DNA from: Glandiceps talaboti
Taxonomy: Eukaryota; Hemichordata; Enteropneusta; Spengelidae
Length of the DNA: 64,000 bases
Reading direction: 5' to 3'
NCBI RefSeq assembly: GCF_964340395.1
Contig: NC_135560.1
Span: 7,244,598 to 7,308,597 of the forward strand
The notes under the pieces were generated by a model, which worked only from the letters and a program-made list of their open reading frames with translations, was not told the DNA's origin and did not search any database. Position 1 is the first letter of the stretch, and every line of letters begins with the position of its first letter. Shown here one piece after another: positions 13,781 through 28,300 of this stretch. The position numbers were made by a program, and so were the translations under genes.

Positions 13781-16384
13781 GTTCCCTACCAATGTTTTCA
13801 TTGGGTAATAAGTAAGTAAATATCTACCTAAATTCCCCAGGTATTGATCTCAGATAATACAACGGAATCTTTTCAATGCAATCTTAAAACGTCTCTTTTT
13901 AAGCAGAACTACAGGGTGTGAGTTTGTGCAACTTTTAGTCTTTATAATTTTTGTCATTTTAGTCGCATTGTTTCAAGTAATTGTCATTTTTTTTGTTTAC
14001 TTTGTAATGTTTACCATTTTAGCCATGGAAATTGTTGTAATTATTAATGTCGTTTTAGCTTCATAAACTTTGTAGCATTTCATTTAGCTACTTAAATGGT
14101 TGTAATTTTTATTGTCCTTGTCATTGTCATTGTATCCATTATGTACATTTTTAGCAATGTAAAGAGTATTGAGACATAGTATAGTGCACTTTTTAAGAAA
14201 TCAAATTAATTTTTTTTTTACAGACATCATGATACATGGTACATGTAATGAAATGTATACAAGTGTTCTACATTTCTCCCCTCTCTGTAACTATGGTTCC
14301 CAAACATTACAGCAGACATACTAAGGCCCTCTACATTTTTTTTGGGGGGGGGGGGGGTGTGATAAAATAAAAATGACATCAACAAAACTCAATAACATTA
14401 TGAGAACTTTCCTACACATGTAAAAATATCTTCTCCCTGAAATATTTGGGGGTAACATGAAAAAAGGAAAATGATACCCAACTGATAACATTGACACAGA
14501 AAATACCAAAGTATACTGCATATACTGTTACATACTGTCTTACATATGGCATTTTATGGATAGTTAACATATATTGAGCAGATTAATAGCCCTCTCAGAC
14601 ACTGCAGTATTAAACCTGTTTTATGTGGTTATTTATAGGGTGGATTCCTTCAGATTTCATTGATATTGATTGATTTCATTAAAAAATTCATAAAAACACA
14701 TCATGGCTATCAGCATTACTTGGACAGTTACAAATGACATTAAATAAATAAATAAATAACTGAATTTATAAAGTTAATGATAAATTAATTCAGTTTGTCT
14801 ACACTCGCTATTATAAATGGGGGGGGGGGGTAATTTGGGAGGGGGTGAAATTTAAGGGGCACAAGTTGAGTTTTTAAGTTTTAGGGAGTGATTTTTCCTG
14901 TTTATTTTAAAGGTACTCACAGTATTCTACTTACTGATGTATACTTATCCATCACTTGCAACTGACTGAACCCAAACCTTGTATTAAGATGTAGCTTAGA
15001 AATGACCCAATGACATAAATTTATGATACGTATGAAAAAAGTTGAGGAAAATCCATATCGTGAATAAACTATTCTAACAATGCTACAAGACAACTGTAAT
15101 AATATCATAGAAGGCCTGCATCAACTGTTATTATTACACTAGAACAGTACAATCGAGGTTTTGTGTAAGTATTTTCGCTTGAATTAAAAGGTTATAAACT
15201 CAGCTTGTCTTACTTTAAGTAGTGAGAAACTTATTCACATGTGTGACATTTATATTTCCGCACACGATACTTCCATAAATTTGAAGATGTAACTTCAGCC
15301 TACCATTGCATGCTTTTGAGTTTTTATTACTGTTTAAAACAGTAAAACTATACACAGAAACTGACCAACGGATATTGTGGTCAAAGTGACGAGTGTTGTT
15401 TCATTCACCACTAAAACTCTTCAGAAAACCTGCCAGTGCCACTGTAATCACGCCAGCAGGTCCATAAAGTCTTAACATATTACAGTTTTTCAAGGGTGTG
15501 TCCAATAAAACTGAGAAATGATCGACACAGCTGTACTTTGTGCTTTAACAAGCACATAAAAAAGAACTAAATCATCTAATATAAGTGAATACTTGGGGGC
15601 TTGGGTTATTTCCCGTGAGATTTCACTGCACATTTACGGAATGATTTGATACTGCAATTGATACTGGTATTTACAACAGAGGTCGGGTGTATTCGGCCAT
15701 TGCCATTCTGTAATCAAACTCTGTGAATGTACACTATCAATTCCTCTGGGGGCTGGTAATTTGTATGATTAGTTTGCTCAGCTTGGGTTTTTTTTATGGT
15801 GGTCTGCTTTCACTTTTATGGCTCGAAGTTTACGGTCTGTAAAGTCTGGAAAGACCGTAACAAAACATACAACAGCAATAATGAGGTATGGTTTATATTG
15901 GGTCACAACAGTTTACTAGCTTCATGGCCAGTTTATGGCACTTCCCCTTGAAGGTAACAGAGACTGTCTACTGGTATAGCGCCCTCTACAGGATATTCAT
16001 ATAGGCTGAGGTCAATTATGAGTCTAGAAACTAGGTCATCACAAGAAGTGTTCACTAACGGTCCCACAATATGCTGCCCTCACAGTCACAACAAATATAT
16101 TCTCTTGTTTGTTACTACAGACTTTAGAATTTTCACTGCAATCACTTATATGGAGTCCGTCCTGATGTAAGAAAGCATGCCTGTTTCTTCTTTCTTCTCT
16201 TTAACTTCCCAGCCTGCAGTCAACTTGTCAACTTTCAAACACAAAAGTAGACAAAGTCAACCCAAAAACTGATACAATCCCCACTTCGTAAACGCTACGA
16301 AGGAGAAAATTGAACAACTCAAAGAAATCACACATGATGATGTGTCATTTCAGAGGGAGTGCACACAATAAAATTCACACTCAC
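13781..16384. other. Non-coding; expected SMG5 downstream sequence
   Basis: Lies just downstream of the last SMG5 exon I could trace (minus strand). I looked for the next SMG5 segments (coiled stretch and PIN domain) and did not recognise them. G runs occur at 14344-14356 and 14819-14830. Confidence 0.4.
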
Positions 16385-19300
16385 CATTTTCATCTGAGCC
16401 ATGGCTAGGTCTGCTAAGTTGGCCGATTCTTGCTCTGTCACCACCCCATCCGATGTAGCTTGAGATGGTCCAAGAAAGAGGCTCTTCTCTTGATCATAGC
16501 ATATGTTGACAGAGGTTAGGTTAGCTAGGTGGTGACCAAACTGACGTAAGCAACACAGACGGATGAGTGTCTGAAGAAGAAATTAAATAAATTTTGGCAC
16601 CTGGACAAGAAAGACACGGATCATCTAAATATGATAGTTTCTATAACATGAGTAGCAAATACGCTTTTCTATGCAGAGAACATAGCTGATAGAGAGAGAT
16701 GGAGAGAAATAGAATCAAGTCTTACGAAAATGCAGTTTTTGAGAAAGCAATTCACAGTAATACAAAGAAAGTGCATACTTCATGGCCATACATTCAAGAT
16801 GGGGGTGGGGGTGGGGTGGGGTGGGGTTGGGGGCTTGCACATTTCCTAAGTACTGGATTGAAGACACTCACCTCATCTTGGTATCCTAGTACAAGCTGTC
16901 CACCACTGTTTCTGAGTATCTCTCAGTGGTGGTAGGGGTAGTGTGGGGTGGGTATTTGCATGTTTCCTACTGGAATTGAACACACTCACCTCATCTTGGT
17001 ATCCTAGTACAACCTGTTCACCATAGTTCAACTCCCAGTGTTTCTGCGTATCTCTCAGTGGTGGTAGGGGTGGTGTGGGGGTGGGTATTTGCATATTTCC
17101 TACTGGAATTGAACACACTCACCTCATCTTGGTATCCTAGTACAACCCGTTCACCATAGTTCGACTCCCAGTGTTTCTGAGTATCTCTCAGTGGTGGTAG
17201 GGGTGGTGTGGGGGTGGGTATTTGCATATTTCCTACTGGAATTGAACACACTCACCTTATCTTGGTATCCTAGTACAACCTGTTCATCATTGTTTCTAAG
17301 TATCTCTCAGTGGTGGTGGGTATTTGCATGTTTCCTGGAATTGAACACACTCACCTCATCTTCGTATCCAAGTACAACCTGTTCACCATAGTTGGACCCC
17401 CAGTGTTTCTGAGTATCTCTCAGTGGTGGTAGGGGTGGGGGTTTACACGTTTCCTACTGGAATTGAACACACTCACCTCATCTTCGTATCCAAGTACAAC
17501 CTGTTCACCATAGTTGGACCCCCAGTGTTTCTGAGTATCTCTCAGTGGTGGTAGGGGTGGGGGTTTACACGTTTCCTACTGGAATTGAACACACTCACCT
17601 CATCTTCGTATCCAAGTACAACCTGTTCACCATAGTTGGACCCCCAGTGTTTCTGAGTATCTCTCAGTGGTGGTAGGGGTGGGGGGTGTACACGTTTCCT
17701 ACTGGAATTTAACACACTCACCTCATCTTCGTATCCGAGTACAACCTGTTCACCATAGTTCGACCCCCAGTGTTTCTGAGTATCTCTCAGTGGTGGTAGG
17801 GGTGGGGGTGTACACGTTTCCGACTGGAATTGAACACACTCACCTCATCTTCGTATCCGAGTACAACCTGTTCACCATAGTTGGACCCCCAGTGTTTCTG
17901 AGTATCTCTCAGTGGTGGTAGGGGTGGGGGGGTGTACACGTTTCTGACTGGAATTGAACACACTCACCTCATCTTCGTATCCGAGTACAACCTGTTCACC
18001 ATAGTTGGACCCCCAGTGTTTCTGAGTATCTCTCAGTGGTGGTAGGGGTGGGGGGTGTACACGTTTCCTACTGGAATTGAACACACTCACCTCATCTTCG
18101 TATCCAAGTACAACCTGTTCACCATAGTTGGACCCCCAGTGTTTCTGAGTATCTCTCAGTGGTGGTAGGGGTGGGGGGTGTACACGTTTCGTACTGGAAT
18201 TGAACACACTCACCTCACCTTCGTATCCGAGTACACCCACTTCACCATAGTTCGACCCCCAGTGTTTCTGACTATCTTTCAGTGTTGGTAGGGGTGGGGG
18301 GTGTACACGTTTCCTACTGGAATTGAACACACTGACCTCATCTTCGTATCCAAGTACAACCTGTTCACCATAGTTGGACCCCCAGTGTTTCTGAGTATCT
18401 CTCAGTGGTGGTAGGGGTGGGGGGTGTACACGTTTCCGACTGGAATTGAACACACTCACCTCATCTTCGTATCCAAGTACAACCTGTTCACCATAGTTGG
18501 ACCCCCAGTGTTTCTGAGTATCTCTCAGTGGTGGTAGGGGTGGGGGGTGTACACGTTTCCTACTGGAATTGAACACACTCACCTCATCTTCATATCCGAG
18601 TACAACCTGTTCACCATAGTTGGACCCCCAGTGTTTCTGAGTATCTCTCAGTGGTGGTAGGGGTGGGGGGTGTACACGTTTCCAACTGGAATTGAACACA
18701 CTCACCTCATCTTCGTATCCAAGTACAACCTGTTCACCATAGTTGGACCCCCAGTGTTTCTGAGTATCTCTCAGTGGTGGTAGGGGCGGGGGGTGTACAC
18801 GTTTCCGACTGGAATTGAACACACTCACCTCATCTTCGTATCCAAGTACAACCTGTTCACCATAGTTGGACCCCCAGTGTTTCTGAGTATCTCTCAGTGG
18901 TGGTAGTTTGTATAATGCATAGTCCTCTGTCAGTGGTACAGTCTGATGCCAATCATTGTACTGTATAGAGCTGTTGATGATGCTTAGAGCCTCTGAAGAA
19001 TGACAAATATCTGTGAGGAGTACAGAGAAAGCGTGAAGGTGGTGAAAACGAACCCGACTGTGATGTGAAAGTCAACAAAATCTGTCATTTACAGTATTTT
19101 CGGCAACAATCTTCACAGAACGTTGTTCTTATGATTAGCAAGACTGACAACAATTGAGGTGTTTTGTGAGAAGAACATGTTTCCAGCAAATTTAAAACCC
19201 TGATGTCCCCCAGACAAGAATAAATCTCTACATGGTATACGATGAAATGTACGCATTTAACCTAAGGCCAAGTGACAAACTCGTATTCAAATATCAAATA

Positions 19301-22300
19301 TTATCATATTGGAGTAAAAACTGTGCAAATAAAGTTGAACATCTTACCATCTTTATTAATCAGTGTCTCTTCAGGCAAATGATTTAGAAACACACACAAC
19401 CTGGACCAAAGTGACTGTGAACTCTGTACACAAGAATAACAAAGTGTGGCTTTAACTTTAAAGCTGCACTAGCTGTAACTAGAACATTTCTGTTCATTTC
19501 TTGTCAGATATAATGACTTACTTGTAATATTATACATCCTGAACAGTATTGAATCACCTGTGGGTAAATATATTTCTGTAGCTGTACACATAATATGGTG
19601 CAGTAAATCCAACCAAACAGAATTTGGGTCCACATCGTAAAATCAGCACCCAAATGTGATCACAATGTTAACTTGTTACTGTACTACTTGTGGATAAAAC
19701 CAACCTCTAATTACCATGTACAATGTCTAATAATTGGTATTTTAACAATTTCAGTGAATATATCTTTGATTGTTTGATCGAAAAAATAATACTCAAGTTA
19801 TAGCTAGAGCTGCTTTTATAAACTATTCATAACCCTGCTTGACATTTAATGGGCTAAGCCAATCCCTGTCTGTGTAAATATAAACATTTTTTCCATGCTT
19901 TTCCCACCTTGAAATCATAATATACACAACAACAGGCTATGATGTGAACCCAATGAATCTATTTCTCCTTATGTCTACTATAAGCACACAAAATATGACT
20001 CCCCAATAAGATATGATATGTTTATCAACACTGTCCAAAACAATGAATGAGGAAGAAGAATAGAATACAGTACTAATAATGTTGGTTCTTATATAGCGCT
20101 TTCCCACTTTGTGCTGAAAGCACTTTACAATTATTATCCCTGGCACGGATCTTTATCGGCACAACGGCCCTTTATACTTCCTAAACTCCCTAGGGAGCAT
20201 ACAATCCACTGCAGCCTCTGCAAGCACATAGGATAAAAACATTCACATTGCAACCTCTATCCTACCAAGTCCCCCAATTATACAGCAGGGTGGACTGGGG
20301 TACAATCATGGTCCAAATCTTGTCCATAGTATTGGAAATGTAATTGTACAATGTACAAATCAACCTATCCGTGATATCCAATAGACATACAACATGTAAG
20401 TTTCAATTAGTAAAGGATACACAAGGAGGTACATGAGAGCTGAATTGTATAACCTACTAATACCATGGCTACTTTTGTGGTGATGACTTGATGGTATTCA
20501 TTATACAACTGCACACCCATCTCTGCTTAACATATACACTCACATACACTCAAAGTTCAAACCTGGTCTAATTGATCAGTTGCCTGGGGCAACATGGTAT
20601 TAGCAAGAATACACGTCACTACTTCTTACCTGGGCACATGTTTCAATAACGTAAGGGTTAGCCATCAGCCAGTCAGCAAAGACTTTGACCGACAGCATAA
20701 TACCTTGTTGCGTTAGCACCTCTACTACTCTATACACAGAATCTTGTTTGCCTTCGGTTCCATCCACGCCTTCTTCAGTTTCTGTCTCCTTGTCAGCATC
20801 TAGAAACATCACATAAATCAGTCACAACTCCATACTAATAAGTTACAGGTTATGTACAGGTACTTACAGGTTCTCTTCTGATGGTAGGCCTTGTTGGGCC
20901 TCTAATGTCAGCTCTATTTGATTCTGTCTAAGAGTAGGTTTATCTCCATAAAAATCATTTCATTTTCTATCATCACTTCTACAGATAATATTCATTAAAC
21001 CACATTATGCACATCTCAAATTGTATGCATTCGAACAGAAAATACTGGAATTATCATCTGGTTATCACCAAAATGCATGTTAAGTTCTCTGGTCAAAAAC
21101 GTTCAGGATCACATTATTTTACACACAGTATACTTGCACAAGTTTAACTATATGATTCTCCAATATTTGTCTTCAAATAAATGCATGTTACTGTAACAGG
21201 CATACTTGATAGAGTGCAGAACTGACATATTTACCAGAGATTACTTGCACAGATGTGCGCACATCCTATTGGTATTTTCACAGCAGTGTAATACCAAAAA
21301 CATTATTGCATACCTGCATGCAAATGAGGAAATACTCATTCGTTCTACACAAAATGCGCATGATCGGATAGTGTCATTTTAACAGATATTTGTTGTTTCA
21401 GATAAGCATATATAATAATAACAGAACCCAATGCTGTGCGAGTGCAAGTGTCGATACTCAGGGGTATTTGCACTCATGCTAGCAGTGTTTTCTGCTGCAC
21501 TTTCATGAGCATACTGCCGCAGAGAACACTGCAAGCACTTGTGCAATACCCCCGAATATGGCACACTTGCACTCACATGTTATGGGGTACTGTCATACAG
21601 TTAATTCAAAGTGATGAACCATAGGTGACACTACAGTATATTCCTCTATTATATTCATACATCATGTCTATTAGAACATGCCACAGCGTTAGCCAAATTG
21701 AATTTATGCAAACAAAAAATACAGAATTTATATCCTGGTCATTCTATATCATGACAATGCATGTCTATGTCATTAGTTGTGCGGTTCTTGAAATGTGATT
21801 CATTTTCACTTTCATGTCATTTTCCACATTTTTTTCAGAAATTAAACTTACAACACAGGTATTATTATATTATTCCCCAAGATTTTTCATCAGCTGGCTC
21901 AATTAAGGGTTTTGTCACTTCTCATCTTTGATTTGATGTAAAAGGTCCCCTTATATGCCATTTGTATAATTATCGACTAAATGCAAACAAATATTTGGGA
22001 ACAATATCTAAAATACCATTCATCATGGACAGCCAATGAATCACTTACCATGATTTTCTCTTTCCTGTTGATTTGTGTCTTCACTGATAACTTTACTACT
22101 GGCATCTTCCATACTTTCCTCATCACCAGCTTTACTATTCCCATCCCTCTGACGTTCTTCTTGGGCTCTATCCATGGCATAAGCTTCGAAAGTCGGAGCT
22201 AGTCTGATATTGCGCCTGAGAAAACTGGAGCTGGGATTCTGAGAAAATAGCTGATTTGACATATCTTTCAAATTGTTTGTTAAAGATGCATTGTTACTGA

Positions 22301-25300
22301 CTTTTCCTCTTTGTGTATCGGTTGATGACTGGGCAGGAGAGGCACCGGATTTCCCACTATCGGAAGTACTAAATCCCGGAGCCAATTCCTGACTTTCCAT
22401 CAACGAGTCATCTTCACTGTCGGAATCAGACGCAAGAATGCCATCGCTTGATATGTCACTGTCAGAATCACTAAAATCAGAAGGACTGCTAGCAGAGTGT
22501 TCACCTTCGCTAAGATCTACGTCGTCTTCACTACCGTTTCCACGTCTACGTCTTCGCAGTTTGTGAACGGCTCTAGTTCTAGTTTTCTTCTTTTTATTAT
22601 TTCTCCCTCTACTGTTACTAAACGCAGCATCTTGGCTTTGTCCTGGAGTTATCGTTCCAGTGCTCTGGGGTGTCAGGTGTTCTTCCACCTCATTTTCACT
22701 TTCTTTATCACTTCCAGACTCATCAGCTTGTGCTAAAAATGATGAAATCAAACAAACAAACAAACAAACAAACAAAAATGTTACAAAATAATACCATGAA
22801 CAAACACAAATATATACATGCACATTACTTTTTTTTCAAACTGAAGCATGACTTGGACCCTGAAATGTAAAGTTGCTGGCAGTGCACCCTCTGAGCAAAT
22901 TTGATGCACCACTGACATACAGCAATTTACAGCAATTTGTTGTGATACACAAAAATTTAGTATTATTCCGATATTCCTTACTATGTAGAGACAACACTCA
23001 TATAAGAAAACACAACTTTCATCATTTTGACTCTTAGGCCTAAAAAAAAATAATAGTTTGGTTCCAGTTACCCGACCCCACCTAGTTTTTCACTGCCGAC
23101 CCTAAACTTTTATTTACGTATTTGAGAAAAATAAATAAATCACAAAAATTGTGAAGTCTCACAAGAAATAGTGGATGCGGAAACTGACATCAACTTAAAA
23201 AGACAATATAAAACTGTTCTTCCAATCTGTAATGGCTGTACATCTGATAGGAAGAAATAAATAACACAGAGACCATTTGGAAAACAATGGAAAACCTGAA
23301 TTAGACACTCACACATGAAAAGAAAATATAATAAAATAAAATACAAAATCTATCTACCCCACCTATTCTAAAATTGAGTGTAACCGGAACCACATATTTT
23401 TTTTTATTAGGCCTTAATATCAGAAACTGCTATCATGTATTAGGAGGTATACTCCCCGCTGTCTGACAGGAAATATTTCAATGAACACTGCTGTAATATA
23501 TCACAAGACAAAAAAGACAATAAAGTCTTCACACCTGTATCCTGGAACTGGCTCTCAATCACAGAGTTGGGATGGTGTACTTCATAGAGTGCCGTCTCAA
23601 TGCGGGAATTCAAGTGATTTAGGAGATGAGAAAACAACGCTAGAGTGAAAGCAATGGAGGCAGACACCTGTTCAGAACCTGTCAAAAAGATAATATATGT
23701 GTTGTTTGTTAGCAATGAGGAGGAATTTCACTACTGAATGTAAAAAATGTTAAATGGCGGCATTAACACAAGTATTAATATTAATATTAAGAGTATCATG
23801 GGATCAATGATTCATGAATTATATTATGAGGTATTGATTCAACAGTATTTCAAAATTTCATAGAGTACATCATATCATGGGAGGTCTGTCTATTCCTGAT
23901 TCTGTATATATTACCAAGTTGGGACATTTTCAACCAATGCTGATTTCCAATGATGAAGTATTGGATCGACAGGCAACGGTTTGGTTTACGTTTCGGAAAC
24001 CCAGTGATAAAATGTGAAAATCCTATTTGGTAAATCATGCACAAATTGTACATTATTTTCATTTTGGTGGAAACTACAATAAAATGAGTGGAGATCTCTG
24101 GTAGATTTCACCTACTTAATGCTGGGTATGGATATATTGACATTAAATTGTAAGTATCTGAAACTGCATCTTCAAATATAAAACTTGTGGTTATCATTTC
24201 CAATCAATGGAAAACTCTAGCATATAACACAAAGCCACTTTTGTAATCAGCAAGTTTTTAGTTAAAGAATAAATTTACTATTTTTATTTCACTTCTGTCA
24301 TGTGAAATGATTCCTTGGTGTAACACCTCCTTGTGGCTGTGGATTTTTGTGTGTTGAAACATGTAAGAGAAAATGTTTTGAGTACAAATTTCTCTGTAAT
24401 TATGCATGACAAAGAGAAATAGGACAGATCTCGATATAATGGCACAGTTTTCTACACTGGAATTCCACGGATATGCCACATATTAATATACCCTTTTAAT
24501 ACTCAAAATCATATTTGCACTATATCTGAGATTTTCACTAATATTAATTTCAATATTTTCAAAGATGATTTGACCAATGTGTTTAGTTGTGACGAATATA
24601 TATGTAACAGCATTGGGACTAGATACAAGTCTTAGAAATAAATTAACTTGATGCGCAGAGTATTATGTATGCAAAACAGAAATGACAATGATCGTTATAG
24701 TAAATAATATACACAAAGAAAACAAAGAAACGAAACGAAAATTCACTTATTCATTTCTTTCATAAGATAAATACACAATGAGAGAAACTGTAGACTTTCG
24801 TGGAAGACGTGCAAATTTCCTACCAACACTGATTTTATCAATACTTATAGTACATAGAAGTCATAAACCATTTTTGTCATTTGATCACATGGTTATCATA
24901 TGCTAGGTCACATGGTTTTAAATGCTTGTCACATGATCATCACATGTCTGATCCCACTGCACTTTCTCCTACCTGTTTCTTGCAGTCTATAAATGGTAAT
25001 CAAACACATGACAACAATCTTGAAGACCATATCATCAGGAATGAACTGATCCTTGTCATCTTCTGCACCCCTCACTGGTGGGAGAATGGGCTGTTCTCCA
25101 TTGGCGTGGGTGTAATACATACATAGATTGAAATCATGCAACACTCTCTGACATACTTCACCAGTCTCTGTAGTACTTGTTTTAGAGTCTGGTTGTAAGA
25201 TGTCCAACAGGTACATGAATTCGATCAGGAATTTCTTAATGTCTTTTGGCCTGTCGAAATCAAAAGGTATATGATTATGTATACATGTTTATCACATAAA

Positions 25301-28300
25301 TACGTGCATATCTTCTACTGTGTGACGTCAAACAGGGGTGATTTCAGAGCATATCACCCCTGTTCTACCGAACTATTTTTTCTCCATACTGTTGAAGTGT
25401 TCGTGTCAATCCCACGTTTCGATCAAGTTTATCGTAATAATTATGTGCTTTCAAAACGTAAATGCATACATTACGTTAGTAACGTTACATATATCCTTGG
25501 ATGGCATGAGTTTGATACATAGAAGTCCTTTTATTTGTATTTGATACAATTTATTCTATTTAAAAATCACGTAGATTATCGATGTCACAGCCGGAAAGCT
25601 TCCGATTTTCCGTCGAGCTCAGATCTCCGAACTTACACAACCCGAGAAAATATGATTAAAATGACGGCACAAAATTCTACTTACGTTTTAAACTAAATTC
25701 GATATTACATGTACATGGCAAGGTTATAACCGATAATTTTGGTTGAGAAACCACACAACAGTATGAGCGATACCGTACAATGGTAAGCTTGACCTCGCGA
25801 CAGGTCACGCGATTATGTAATTTGCATAGCCGACGGGCGATTTTTTTAAATACGCGATGAAGAGTATAGTGCGATGAAATGATGTAGTATTCGTAAAATA
25901 CGATTTAAAATTTCAGAAAAATACGGGGAAATACTTAATTATGTGATAAATATATAATTCCATGAAATCAATGTTAGTTTTACGTCATAATGCTCCTCGT
26001 ATGATTCCGCGGACTACAAATTCTCGCCTACCGGCTCGAATTTGTATTAGTCCGCGGAATCATACTCGGAGCATTATGACGTAAAACTAACATTGATTTC
26101 ATGGGATTATATATAAATATTGCATACACACATACGTATGGAACATACACATAACTTAACTATCAGCAACACATTGCTTCTTTGGTACGGTTTAGATGTT
26201 AATTTTCATTGGCTCTGTTTGATACAACCATATTGAAACCAATATGAAAGTACACATTCTAAACTTTAAAGACAACAAGATCACAATTTCTTGCTACAGT
26301 TTGTCTAAATGCAATAAACCATTTAAACATACTGCAACTAGACACAGACACGCGGGCGCCAATGTTTTGATGTCTGCATTTGATGTCTGCATGGTGGTAC
26401 ATTAGTTCATTTCATTTAGACAAAATATCACAAGAAACTATTCATTCAGTCTTGCTACGTTAAAGTGTAGCATGTACAGTTTTCCTTATCAGTTTCTGCA
26501 TGGTTGTATCAAACAGAGCCAATGAACGGTAACTTGAAGCTGACAATAGCTTGAGATAACAAGTCTCTGGGCTATGGATACCTTTAATCAAGAAAGTATA
26601 CACTCATACATTGAACATATGTGTCATAACACAGCCCTTCATCAGGAAACACTTAGGCATAGTTTATGTTTGCACTTATACATATTCTACTATAGGGGTG
26701 GGGAAATCTTTAGGTCTGGGGATGTGGGGGGGGGGGGGGGCTGTTGGTGGTGGTGGCATTCAGAACAAGAATGTTTTTGCATATGTCCATGTTTTAGTAA
26801 GTTTCAGGAACCTTGTTTACAGTAAACAGGTGTAGTGGTGGTGGGTGGCAGGGCTTGAAATTAACAGTAGTCCTGTGTCTACTGACTACCAATTCTCATC
26901 ATGGGGCTACCATAATTTGCAGCTAGTAGCCTGCTCAGGCTAAAACTGTTTATGAAATGATTTAAAGGATGGGAGATTTATGGACATAAGAATTTTAATA
27001 TCACACATATTGTTAATAGAGAAACTCTGTTTTCAAGTTCAGGAATATAGGACAACTTGTCTCCATCCTTGGGCTACCACTTTCTGAAATCGGTGGTCCA
27101 TTAGGACTACCAAAGAAAAAAGTTAAATTTGAGTCCTGGGTGGGGGTTGGCGGGTTCTGGCAAAACTGAGATACTTATATATGATAACTTGGAAACTCAC
27201 AAAATAATTCAGATTCAGCCATTGATACTTACGTAACTTATTGTCAATTATAGTTAGTCTACTTTTCAAACTCAATTGTACTAAATTATTGTGTGTTCCT
27301 ATATTTGAATCAAAGTTGTTCTTTCCTTTAAAATTCATTCAAATATCAAGTCTTTCTTTATTCCAATAACAGAACATACATGTACCTCCGTTTATCCCCG
27401 GAGGAGAGTTTAGAAATACATGAATAAAGGTCATGTCAGCCAAAAACACAAAACAGTTGAGATATAAAAATATACCGGTATAAAGACTACAATGCAAAAC
27501 AAAAAGAAAATCAAATACTCTCCCTGATCCTGAAACAATTTATTATCAATTTTGCAGTCGTCACTCCAATAGTTTTATCTATACTTGACACAATGAACTT
27601 AGTCGCGTCATCCTTATCCATAAAATCAGAGTAAATAGTGGATATGTTTAAAAGAAACTATGTCTTTGATGACTGTACCTAGTACAATTAAGCAAAATAT
27701 GAACTTCAAACTCCAGACTTTAAATTTTATTACGTTGAATTTTTATACGTCTTTATACATCTGAATAGAGTTTTCATTTTCTTTTAAACTTGAGTGTGTT
27801 TAATGGTACATTCCTATGCTTTAGAGTGAAGTTTTTTTACTTGAGTGTGTTTAATGGTACATTCCTATGCTTTAGAGTGAAGTTTTTTTATTTCATTAAT
27901 CTTGAGTGTGTTAAATTCTTATACATATTTTTATACCTTTGCATACAATGTGTTGTCATGACTGCCAACGTTAGCATACTCACCTTTGAAGGTCTGGGGG
28001 CAAGTCTCTTGGGTCCACTTCTGGTAATTCTTTGTAGCGTTTTCTATTCTTTTCAAAGAGTCTTTTCAGGTTGGCAAGAGCTCCTTCAAATGGGGTCAAG
28101 GCCACAAGACTAGAAACGGGGAAAACAGTTACCATGACTTTTGGTAAGATAAATAGTCAAAGCTGATAAAAATTATGCACAACGACAATACTGACATATC
28201 CTTTCAATTTTTTAATGTACTTTCAAGTATCTTTCTCTAGGCTACATATTTCATAGCAAGACAACTGCTTGAGTTATGTCATTCTTTGGTTTGCATTCAA

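Noticed and set aside
17872-18828. A stand-alone proline-rich repeat protein gene of 318 codons
   Set aside because: The frame starts at the GTG of the exon 13 donor and has no own ATG; it is an extension of SMG5 exon 13 into the minisatellite.
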